Shown here: positions 44,857 through 51,595 of the stretch, one piece after another | Numbering within the stretch: the stretch's first letter is position 1 | Layout: the number at the start of each line of letters is the position of its first letter | Assembly (NCBI RefSeq): GCF_022557175.1 | Contig: NZ_CP092915.1 | Span: forward strand, 4,588,001-4,652,000 | Source of the DNA: Mycolicibacterium sp. YH-1 | GTDB taxonomy: Bacteria; Actinomycetota; Actinomycetes; Mycobacteriales; Mycobacteriaceae | DNA length: 64,000 nt | Direction of reading: 5' to 3' | The notes under the pieces: model-generated | Database searches by the model: none | What the model saw: the letters and a program-made list of their open reading frames with translations, nothing else | What the model was told of the DNA's origin: nothing | Program-made: the position numbers and the translations under genes

Positions 44857-45347
44857 TCCTGCAGCCGGTTGGCGCAGGCGACGAGCGCGCGCAACGCCGA
44901 CTGAATCGGGTCATCTGACAGCCCCATCGCCCAGGCGTCGTGGCTGCCGTCGGTGCCGCGGATGAACGTCGCGACGCCACCGTCGGCATGCAGTTGATGA
45001 AACTTCAGCATCTCGACGGCAATACCGCGCTGGTGCAGCATCTCGGTCAGCGCCGCGACGGGTCCCGAGGCGGTCGCCGTCGACGTGCCCATGCGCTCGC
45101 CGACGCAGATGGTGGCCTCATAGTGACGGGCCTGTGGCCCCAGATGGGTGCCACCACGCTCGGCATCGGTGCACTGCCAGTGGCCGAGCCGCACGGGTCC
45201 AGACGTCGGGGCGTAGGTGGTTTGAAAGGCCTCTGTGGTCATCGTTCGAGCCTCCTCGCGCAGGTCCGGGGGCAGCGGCGCGTCGAACTGCGCCGCGAAC
45301 AGAGGGGCTGCGCTGGTTGCGGTGTGTGTCGATGAGGTGGAGTACAT
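44853..45347 (-). CDS. Free-standing LeuA regulatory (dimerisation) domain protein
   Basis: A 164-residue protein whose residues about 50–164 match the C-terminal allosteric domain of 2-isopropylmalate synthase: WQCTDAERGGTHLGPQARHY, then TATASGPVAALTEMLHQRGI and SALRALVACANRL at the end. The TIM-barrel catalytic domain is absent. A 35–50-residue N-terminal part (FDAPLPPDLREEA) is of unknown type. The leader upstream resembles a leuA attenuator, with a 13-residue peptide and a long hairpin, so the gene may respond to branched-chain amino acids. Possible roles are a leucine sensor, or a subunit that modulates LeuA. It could also be a relic of a leuA duplication. Confidence 0.78.
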   Translation of the reverse strand: MYSTSSTHTATSAAPLFAAQFDAPLPPDLREEARTMTTEAFQTTYAPTSGPVRLGHWQCTDAERGGTHLGPQARHYEATICVGERMGTSTATASGPVAALTEMLHQRGIAVEMLKFHQLHADGGVATFIRGTDGSHDAWAMGLSDDPIQSALRALVACANRLQD

Positions 45348-45382
45348 GTGCCGGTCTTCTCTTGCCAGAGGAAACGACCGAC

Positions 45383-45446
45383 GAAGTAGCGACCACCCAC
45401 AGCGGGGGGTCGGTCTGGATCAGACCCCGCTGCGGGTTGCTACTAC
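45383..45446 (-). promoter_or_regulatory. Attenuator-like hairpin in the leader of the LeuA-domain gene
   Basis: On the minus strand, GTAGTAGCAACCCGCAGCGG pairs with a downstream complementary arm (CCGCTGTGGGTGGTCGCTAC). Inside it, GGTCTG-ATC-CAGACC forms a second, alternative hairpin. The first arm overlaps the leader-peptide codons, as expected for translation-controlled attenuation. Confidence 0.65.
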
Positions 45447-45461
45447 GAGTCGCTTCGGCAC
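45420..45461 (-). CDS. Leader peptide MPKRLVVATRSGV
   Basis: A 13-codon frame (GTG to TGA) that reads MPKRLVVATRSGV, containing Leu and three Val codons (CTC, GTA, GTA, GTC), inside the attenuator hairpin. A −10-like TAGCAT ends seven bases before the GTG, so the peptide would be translated from a leaderless message. The arrangement resembles actinobacterial leuA leaders. It is too short to judge by composition; the evidence is its position relative to promoter and hairpin. Confidence 0.62.
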   Translation of the reverse strand: MPKRLVVATRSGV

Positions 45462-45468
45462 GTTCGCG

Positions 45469-45498
45469 ATGCTAGGCGCTCGCCGACCGACGACGCAA
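45469..45498 (-). promoter_or_regulatory. Promoter of the leader peptide and LeuA-domain gene
   Basis: On the minus strand TTGCGT (45498–45493) and TAGCAT (45474–45469) are separated by 18 bp, matching a primary sigma-type promoter. Transcription would start at or next to the leader GTG. Confidence 0.6.
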
Positions 45499-45539
45499 CC
45501 GGATTTCGGACGTGCGTGCCGTTTCCCGCGACTGTCCCA

Positions 45540-45568
45540 TATAGTGGATTGATATTTCGTTCAATCCA
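45540..45568. promoter_or_regulatory. −10 element and overlapping operator of the ArsR–sulP operon
   Basis: TATAGT (45540–45545) is a good −10. It overlaps an inverted repeat TGGATTGA-N8-TCAATCCA (45545–45568) whose far end is 20 bp before the ArsR start. Binding there would block transcription, the usual ArsR autorepression layout. Confidence 0.65.
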
Positions 45569-45588
45569 TCATACGAAGGATCTGGGTC

Positions 45589-45963
45589 GTGCCCTTTCCC
45601 ACCGGTGCAGAGCAGCCGCTGTACGAGATCAAGGCCAACCTGTTCAAGGCACTGGCCCACCCGGCGCGAATACGGGTGCTGGAGATCTTGTCCGCTGCGA
45701 CTGAACCGACCCCGGTCAGCGAGATCCTGGCGGTCACCGACATCGAACCGACCCTGCTGTCACAGCACCTCGCGGTGTTGCGCCGGCATCATGTCGTCAC
45801 GGCCGAACGAAACGGCAACGCTGTCTTCTACCGCCTCGCACACCCCAAGATCTTCGAGCTGCTGCAGATCGCGCGGACGTTCCTCACCGACACCCTCGCC
45901 GCCAGCCGTGACCACCTCGACGCTGTGCAGTCGCTACCGCCCATCGGAACAACCTCTCGATGA
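45589..45963 (+). CDS. ArsR-family winged-helix regulator
   Basis: A 124-residue ArsR/SmtB-type repressor. The core is NLFKALAHPARIRVLEILS, then EPTLLSQHLAVLRRHHVVTA as recognition helix and RNGNAVFYRLAHP as wing. No cysteine metal site (CxC) is present, so it probably does not sense arsenic or cadmium in the classical way. Its stop overlaps the sulP start as ATGA, and an inverted repeat overlaps its promoter. It therefore likely controls itself and the anion transporter. Confidence 0.9.
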   Translation: MPFPTGAEQPLYEIKANLFKALAHPARIRVLEILSAATEPTPVSEILAVTDIEPTLLSQHLAVLRRHHVVTAERNGNAVFYRLAHPKIFELLQIARTFLTDTLAASRDHLDAVQSLPPIGTTSR

Positions 45964-47612
45964 TCACGGCGCGGCGCGCCGCACGCCTGCTACCGCAGCG
46001 GTCGGATTACGCCGATGTCGGCAGGTCGTGGCGACGCGATGCGCTGGCAGGGGTCACCGTGGGCGTGGTGGCCATGCCACTGGCCCTGGCGTTCGGTATC
46101 AGTTCGGGCGTCGGAGCGGCCGCCGGGCTGGTGACAGCCGTTGTCGCCGGAGTGGTGGCAGCCGTGTTCGGTGGCTCCCACGTCCAGGTCTCCGGGCCCA
46201 CCGGAGCCATGGCCGTTGTGCTCGCACCGATCGTGGCTGCGTACGGGATCGGCAGCGTCGCACTGGTGACGGTGCTGGCTGGGCTGATCGTGCTGGCGGC
46301 CGGCATCACTGGCTTGGGTCGCGCCGTGACATTCATCCCCTGGCCCGTGATCGAGGGGTTCACCCTCGGGATCGCCACGATCATCTTCCTGCAGCAGGTG
46401 CCCGCCGCCTTTGGGCAGACAGGCCAGGAGGGTCAGCGGCCGCTCATCGCGGCGTGGCGTGTCGCGACGTCCCCGGACTGGTCGACTGCCGGATGGTCGC
46501 TTGGGGTGGTCGCATTGGCGGCCGCGCTGATGATCGGGCTGCCCCGCCTGCATCGATCGATCCCTGGATCACTCATCGCCGTGGTGGCGGCAACAATCCT
46601 GGTCGGGGTCCTGGCAGTGCCGGTGGCACGGATCGGCGCGCTGCCGTCGCACCTGCCGACGCCCGTGCTTCCCCATGCCGACCTGGGGGCGATACAACCC
46701 CTTCTCGGGGCGGCCCTGGCGATCGCCGCATTGGCTGCCATCGAATCGTTGCTGTCGGCACGGGTCGCCGCGACCATGTCACCAACCGGCCCCTACGACC
46801 CGGACCGGGAGCTGGTCGGCCAGGGACTGGCGTCGGTCGCCTCGGGCGTCTTCGGCGGCATGCCGGCCACCGGGGCCATCGCGCGCACAGCGGTCAACGT
46901 GCGATCGGGTGCGCGCACCCGCCTGGCGTCGATCGTGCACTCGGTGCTGCTTCTCGGCGTGGTCTACCTCGCGACCGGGCCGGTATCGGCCATTCCCCTG
47001 GCGGCGCTGTCGGCCGTGCTGATGGTGACGTCGTTTCGCATGATCTCGGCCGGCACCATCTCCAAGATCATGCGGTCCACGCGGTCGGATGCGCTGACCT
47101 TCGTGCTCACCGCAGTCGTGACGGTGTGCTTCGACCTAGTCGAGGCGGTCGAGATAGGCGTGCTGGTGGCGGCGTTCTTCGCGCTCCGTACCGTGGCTCG
47201 ACGCAGCAGCGTGCACCGAGAGGAACTCCCCGCGCCACCGCAGCCGGGCGATCAGCACATCGCGCTGCTGCGACTGGACGGCGCGATGTTCTTCGGTGCG
47301 GCAGAACGGATCTCGAACGTGATCACCGACGCCGACCACCACGACATACGGGTGGTGGTGATTCGGATGTCGCAGCTGGGGATGCTCGACGCCACAGGCG
47401 CGCACACACTCGCCCGGATAGTGGACGATCTCGAGGCGCGCGGGATCACGGTGATCGTCAAGGGCGTGCAGCCCGACCATCTGCCGTTGCTGACTGCCGT
47501 CGGCGTCCTTGAGTCCCTGCGTCACGAGAACCATCTGATCGATTCCCTCGACGACGCCGTCGCGCACGCGCGCGCTCATGCCGTTGCGCCGCCTCGCGCC
47601 ACCCGCAACTGA
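45960..47612 (+). CDS. SulP-family anion transporter with STAS domain
   Basis: A 550-residue inner-membrane protein. The first 400 residues hold 10–12 hydrophobic segments with SulP motifs (AGVTVGVVAMPLALAFGISS, GGSHVQVSGPTGAMAVVLAP, FGGMPATGAIARTAVNVRSG). The last 120 form the cytoplasmic STAS domain (IALLRLDGAMFFGAAERIS, MSQLGMLDATGAHTL). Substrates in this family include sulfate, bicarbonate and dicarboxylates. Neighbouring ArsR and TauE/SafE genes suggest sulfur oxyanions. It is translationally coupled to the regulator by ATGA. Confidence 0.93.
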   Translation: MITARRAARLLPQRSDYADVGRSWRRDALAGVTVGVVAMPLALAFGISSGVGAAAGLVTAVVAGVVAAVFGGSHVQVSGPTGAMAVVLAPIVAAYGIGSVALVTVLAGLIVLAAGITGLGRAVTFIPWPVIEGFTLGIATIIFLQQVPAAFGQTGQEGQRPLIAAWRVATSPDWSTAGWSLGVVALAAALMIGLPRLHRSIPGSLIAVVAATILVGVLAVPVARIGALPSHLPTPVLPHADLGAIQPLLGAALAIAALAAIESLLSARVAATMSPTGPYDPDRELVGQGLASVASGVFGGMPATGAIARTAVNVRSGARTRLASIVHSVLLLGVVYLATGPVSAIPLAALSAVLMVTSFRMISAGTISKIMRSTRSDALTFVLTAVVTVCFDLVEAVEIGVLVAAFFALRTVARRSSVHREELPAPPQPGDQHIALLRLDGAMFFGAAERISNVITDADHHDIRVVVIRMSQLGMLDATGAHTLARIVDDLEARGITVIVKGVQPDHLPLLTAVGVLESLRHENHLIDSLDDAVAHARAHAVAPPRATRN

Positions 47613-47632
47613 TCGCCTAGTGTTCATCGCCA

Positions 47633-48394
47633 ATGGCGGCGCTGAGTTGGTGGGACGTGATACTCCTGGCGCTCGCCGGCATCGGCGGCGGTCTTGCCGG
47701 CAGTATCGCCGGCCTGGCCTCGGTGTCGACATATCCCGCTCTCCTGTTGGTGGGCCTGCCCCCTGTGACGGCCAACGTCACGAACACCGTCGCGCTGGTG
47801 TTCAACGGTGTCGGCTCGGTGTCGGGATCACTGCCCGAACTCGAGGGTCAGGGCGCACGGCTCAAGAAGGTGGTGCCCACCGCTCTGGCAGGGGGCGCGG
47901 CGGGCGCTGTGCTTCTGCTTTCGATTCCCTCGGAGGGGTTCGAGAGAGCTGTGCCGGTGCTGCTCGCCGGCGCCGCGATTGTGATCGCGCTGCCTCGTCG
48001 TCGCACCGTGCGAACCGGACCCCGCAGCACGGGTCGCACCGTCCTGCTCGGCGCGACGATCCTGACGATCTGCGTCTACGGCGGCTTCTTCGGGGCCGCC
48101 GCGGGCGTGCTGCTGCTCGCGCTCTTTCTGGCCATGGGCAGCGAGTCGCTGGCGCGTGCCAACGCCACCAAGAACGTGGTCCTCGGCACCGCCAACGGTG
48201 CTGCGGCGCTGGTGTTCCTGGTGTTCGGTCCGGTCAGCTGGGCGGCCGTCGTCCCGCTCGGCATTGGCTGCCTGATCGGCTCGCGGCTCGGACCGGTGGT
48301 CGTACGTCGCGCCCCCGCAACACCGCTACGCCTGCTCATCGCGATGGCCGGTCTGGCACTTGCCGTCAAACTCGGATTCGACGCGTACCGCTGA
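47633..48394 (+). CDS. TauE/SafE-family anion exporter
   Basis: A 253-residue membrane protein with about seven transmembrane segments and the TauE/SafE (DUF81) repeats: GIGGGLAGSIAGLASVSTYP and LLVGLPPVTANVTNTVAL in the first half, and LTICVYGGFFGAAAGVLLLA with ATKNVVLGTANGAAALVF in the second. Members export sulfite, sulfoacetate or related anions. It lies 20 bp after sulP in the same direction, so the two probably form an import/export pair under the ArsR regulator. Confidence 0.9.
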   Translation: MAALSWWDVILLALAGIGGGLAGSIAGLASVSTYPALLLVGLPPVTANVTNTVALVFNGVGSVSGSLPELEGQGARLKKVVPTALAGGAAGAVLLLSIPSEGFERAVPVLLAGAAIVIALPRRRTVRTGPRSTGRTVLLGATILTICVYGGFFGAAAGVLLLALFLAMGSESLARANATKNVVLGTANGAAALVFLVFGPVSWAAVVPLGIGCLIGSRLGPVVVRRAPATPLRLLIAMAGLALAVKLGFDAYR

Positions 48395-48396
48395 GG

Positions 48397-49461
48397 TCAG
48401 GCGAACGGGTTGTCGCCCTTGGCCACCGCGATACCCAAATCGATGAGCGAGGCCGCCGAGGTGTGCAGCCGCTCCCCCGCGTCCCGACTCGCCCGCCCGG
48501 CCAGATAGCGCGACCAGGTGCCCTCGATGACGATGCCGAGTTTGAAGCACGCCAGCGCCTCATACCAGTCCAGGCGTGACGTGGGACGGCCGCCCGCGGC
48601 GGTGTAGGCGGCGAGTAGTTCGCTCCGATCAGCAAGCCCGCCCAGCGCCGACAGTTGCGAGCCCGCGTTGATGGTGTCGGGCTCGGTGGGCCAGCACACC
48701 ATCATCCAGCCGAGATCGAGCAGCGGATCTCCGATGGTGCACATCTCCCAGTCGATGAACGCGGCCAGCTCGGGTCGCTCCCGGTGCAGCAGCACGTTGT
48801 TGAGGTGGGCGTCGCCGTGCATGATGCCGGGCTCGCCATCATCGGGCCGGTTGCTCTCCAGCCAATCCGCCAGCTCGGTCACCGCGGGCAGTGACGCCGG
48901 GTCATACGATTCGTGGCGGTAGCTCTCCAGCAGCCCGAGAAACTGCGGAACCTGGCGCGCCAGAAACGATCCCGGACGGCGGATTGCGGCGAGGGGGCTG
49001 CCCGCCCAGGCCACGTTGCCCAACTCGGCGAGGCTGGCGGCGTACGCCAGCCCGACGTCGTGGCGCATCCGCGGGTCCTCGTAGGCCGGTGCCATCTCGT
49101 TGCCCGGGTTGAACCCGTCCACCTCCTCCATGAGGTAGAACACCACGCCCAGGACGTCGAGGTCCTCACAGCCGGCGATGAATCCCGGATGCGGCACCGA
49201 CGTTCCGGCGAGCGTGCGCAGGACGGCGATCTCGCGCAGCATCGTCTTGTCGCTCGTAGGACGGGGGTGCAGCGGTGGCCGGCGCAGCACCATCGGACGG
49301 TCATCGATCCGTAGCCGCACCACGATGTTCTGGGTTCCGCCTGCCAGCGGCGCCACATCGGTGACGCGGGATCCGAGGCCGGTTGCGCGCACCCAGCCCT
49401 GCAATGCGATTCGGTCGTCGTCGGTGAGCGTCGGTAGCACGTCATCGGCCATGGCTGACAT
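48397..49461 (-). CDS. Phosphotransferase family protein (APH / ACAD10-like kinase domain)
   Basis: A 354-residue kinase-fold protein of the aminoglycoside phosphotransferase superfamily, close to the kinase-like domain of ACAD10/11. Catalytic loop is GIMHGDAHLNNVLLH, and the metal-binding DFG-like motif is FIDWEMCTIGDPLLDLGWM. The N-lobe shows LAGGTQNIVVRLRI and the lysine-equivalent region VLRRPPL. Such proteins may phosphorylate 4-hydroxyacyl-CoA or small alcohols; antibiotic resistance is not implied. It is convergent with the TauE/SafE gene (2 bp apart). An alternative ATG lies three codons in. Confidence 0.87.
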   Translation of the reverse strand: MSAMADDVLPTLTDDDRIALQGWVRATGLGSRVTDVAPLAGGTQNIVVRLRIDDRPMVLRRPPLHPRPTSDKTMLREIAVLRTLAGTSVPHPGFIAGCEDLDVLGVVFYLMEEVDGFNPGNEMAPAYEDPRMRHDVGLAYAASLAELGNVAWAGSPLAAIRRPGSFLARQVPQFLGLLESYRHESYDPASLPAVTELADWLESNRPDDGEPGIMHGDAHLNNVLLHRERPELAAFIDWEMCTIGDPLLDLGWMMVCWPTEPDTINAGSQLSALGGLADRSELLAAYTAAGGRPTSRLDWYEALACFKLGIVIEGTWSRYLAGRASRDAGERLHTSAASLIDLGIAVAKGDNPFA

Positions 49462-49543
49462 CGTCGCGGTAGCGCGCCGCGCAGGTGGCCGGTTCGACGG
49501 AAGTCATCACAGGGCGCAGCGCGGGCTCTGTGATACTGAACCG

Positions 49544-49930
49544 ATGGCTGACCGCAACGTCCTGGGCGAACCACTGCAGCCCTGCGGTACCGACCCGCTC
49601 ACCGGCTTCTACCGCGACGGCTGCTGCTCCACGGGCCCCGAGGATGCCGGCAGCCACACCATCTGCGCCGTCGTCACCACGGAGTTCCTGGCCCACCAGC
49701 GCTCCATCGGCAACGACCTGTCGACGCCGCGACCCGAGTACCGATTCCCCGGGCTGAACCCCGGCGACCGGTGGTGCGTCACCGCGGTGAACTGGCTACG
49801 GGCGCATGCCGACGGCTATGCCGCCCCGGTGGTCCTGGCCGCCACGCACGAACGCGCGATCGACGTGGTGCCGCTCGAGATACTCCAACAACATGCCGTC
49901 GACGTACCCGACGATCTGGGCGGCCTCTGA
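49544..49930 (+). CDS. DUF2237 family protein
   Basis: A 128-residue soluble protein of the DUF2237 family. It begins RNVLGEPLQPCGTDPLTGFY and has the conserved CCSTGPEDAGSHTICAVVT and FPGLNPGDRWCVTAVNWL, ending in a VVPLEILQQHAVD helix. The cysteine pattern is conserved, but the function is unknown. The ATG at 49544 begins exactly at the family start. It diverges from the phosphotransferase gene by 82 bp and is convergent with the methyltransferase gene. Confidence 0.88.
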   Translation: MADRNVLGEPLQPCGTDPLTGFYRDGCCSTGPEDAGSHTICAVVTTEFLAHQRSIGNDLSTPRPEYRFPGLNPGDRWCVTAVNWLRAHADGYAAPVVLAATHERAIDVVPLEILQQHAVDVPDDLGGL

Positions 49931-49945
49931 TCGCCTGACCCGCCG

Positions 49946-50764
49946 TCAGCGTCGGTGGGCGGTCACCAACAGGTACTCCCACGGCATCGTCGACGTACCG
50001 TTGCGCGTCCGGTCTCCGAGGGCGGCGATATCGGCGTCGAGCGCCGCGACACGTTGCGGGTCGTCGCCGATGGCCCGGTAGGCCGTGATGGTCGGTCCGT
50101 ACACCGCTTTGAAGTAGTCCCGGAACTCCGCCCCGTCGGCGAACGCGGTGACCATAAGCTCACCGCGCGTCACCTCGACGTCGGTTACCCTGTCCCCCAG
50201 CAGTTCTCGCACGTGCTCCTCATCGCCCCACAGCGGTGGCGGCGAGACACCCGGCGGCGGTGGCGGGACATGGGGCTTCATCGCCGCGAAGAGCTGGCCG
50301 ATGTGCCCCTGAGGCGTCCAGCTGAGCAATCCCACCGTCCCGCCCGGCCGGCACACGCGTACCAGTTCGTCGGCGGCGGCCTGGTGGTGCGGTGCGAACA
50401 TCACACCGATGCACGACATCACGACGTCGAACTCGCCGTCGCCGAACGGCAGCGCCTCGGCGTTGGCCTCCCGCCACTCCAACTCCAGGCCACGCTCTTG
50501 CGCCAGCGTCCGGCCGTGCGCCAGCAGGTCGGACACCAGGTCGCTGGCGACGACGCTGGCACCCATCGCAGCCGCCGGTATCGACGCGTTACCGGTACCG
50601 GCGGCGACATCGAGTACCCGATCATCCGGACCGATGCCGCAGGCCTCGACCAGGATGGGCCCCAGCGGCGAGACCAGTTCGGCGGCGAGCTTCGGATAGT
50701 CCCCCGTCGCCCAGATGGCGCGGTGTTTGGCCTCCAGCGCCCGATCGTCAACAGGTGCGGACAT
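49946..50764 (-). CDS. Class I SAM-dependent methyltransferase
   Basis: A 272-residue methyltransferase. Motif I is VLDVAAGTGNASIPAAAMG, the acidic residue after strand 2 is in VVASDLVSDLL, and motif IV is FGDGEFDVVMSCIGVMFAP. The closing LVRVCRPGGTVGLLSW is typical of the UbiE/COQ5-like group. Small-molecule methylation is likely, but the acceptor is unknown. The ATG at 50764 is preceded by a GGGGG stretch; longer frames run through the divergent promoter. It diverges from an HxlR–SCP2 regulator that probably controls it. Confidence 0.88.
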   Translation of the reverse strand: MSAPVDDRALEAKHRAIWATGDYPKLAAELVSPLGPILVEACGIGPDDRVLDVAAGTGNASIPAAAMGASVVASDLVSDLLAHGRTLAQERGLELEWREANAEALPFGDGEFDVVMSCIGVMFAPHHQAAADELVRVCRPGGTVGLLSWTPQGHIGQLFAAMKPHVPPPPPGVSPPPLWGDEEHVRELLGDRVTDVEVTRGELMVTAFADGAEFRDYFKAVYGPTITAYRAIGDDPQRVAALDADIAALGDRTRNGTSTMPWEYLLVTAHRR

Positions 50765-50841
50765 GTTTGACCCCCTTCGTCCTTCGATTCCCGCTTCCCT
50801 CCATACGCAAGGGTCGCGCCGATCGATGTGGCGATCTAGTA

Positions 50842-50876
50842 CCAAATCTGTAGCGGTGCTGGTTCCATATCTGTAC
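50842..50876. promoter_or_regulatory. Direct repeats before the HxlR–SCP2 regulator
   Basis: CCAAATCTGTAG (50842) and CCATATCTGTAC (50865) are near-identical 12-mers 23 bp apart, in the region between the divergent methyltransferase and regulator genes. They may be paired regulator sites on one DNA face. Confidence 0.5.
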
Positions 50877-50901
50877 GCCGATGTTCTCGGAGGTGATGAA
50901 C

Positions 50902-51576
50902 GTGTCCGGATACGGCCAGTTCTGCCCGGTGTCGAAGGCGATGGAGCTGCTCGACGAGCGATGGACAATCCTCGTCGTGCGCGAGCTTCTGCTCGGAAGC
51001 AGACATTTCAACGATCTGCGGCGCGGGCTGCCCAAGATGTCGCCGGCCCTGCTGTCGAAGCGACTGAAGTCTCTGACCAGGGCCGGGGTGGTGGAACGCA
51101 CCGAGGTCGACGGGCGGACCGCGTACGCACTGACGCAGTGCGGCCTCGAACTCGGCGAGGTGGTGGACGCGCTGGGCACCTGGGGCACGCGCTGGATCGG
51201 CCAACTAGGTGAGGAGGACCTCGACCCGCACCTGCTGATGTGGGACATTCACCGGTCTGTCCCGATCGACGCCTGGCCCCGGTCACGCACCACCATCGCG
51301 TTCCAATTCGACGGCGTCACACCGAAGGCGTCACGGTGGTGGCTGGTGGTCGCCGAGGGCGACACCGATGTGTGCGACTTCGACCCGGGCTATGACGTGA
51401 CGGCCACGGTCGCAACGAGTCTTCGCACGCTGACTCGCATCTGGCGCGGTGACGTCGGCTGGCCGCAAGCTCTGCTCGACGGCAGCGTCTCCGTCTCGGG
51501 GCCGGCCGACGTCCGGCGCGCGATCCCCGCGTGGATCGGCCAGGGCGCCAAGGCCGCGGTACCGCGACCCGCCTAG
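50902..51576 (+). CDS. HxlR winged-helix regulator fused to an SCP2-like domain
   Basis: About 224 residues. Residues 1–95 are an HxlR domain (GYGQFCPVSKAMELLDERWT, MSPALLSKRLKSLTRAGVVE) with the family cysteine in QFCPV. Residues about 115–220 resemble an SCP2 sterol-carrier-like domain (TTIAFQFDGVTPKASRWWLV, RIWRGDVGWPQALLDGSVSV), probably the ligand sensor. I chose the GTG at 50902, which has GGAGG eight bases upstream; an ATG at 50881 and another at 50896 are alternatives. It is divergent from a methyltransferase gene and likely its repressor. Confidence 0.86.
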   Translation: MSGYGQFCPVSKAMELLDERWTILVVRELLLGSRHFNDLRRGLPKMSPALLSKRLKSLTRAGVVERTEVDGRTAYALTQCGLELGEVVDALGTWGTRWIGQLGEEDLDPHLLMWDIHRSVPIDAWPRSRTTIAFQFDGVTPKASRWWLVVAEGDTDVCDFDPGYDVTATVATSLRTLTRIWRGDVGWPQALLDGSVSVSGPADVRRAIPAWIGQGAKAAVPRPA

Positions 51577-51595
51577 CTGTCGGCGGCTGCCGGGG

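Noticed and set aside
45605..47512. 635-codon rightward frame overlapping ArsR and sulP
   Set aside because: It is out of frame with both real genes and its product is Arg/Gly-rich noise without hydrophobic segments.
48397..49461. Aminoglycoside resistance gene
   Set aside because: The kinase motifs are of the ACAD10/11-like phosphotransferase group common in mycobacteria, not of the known resistance enzymes.
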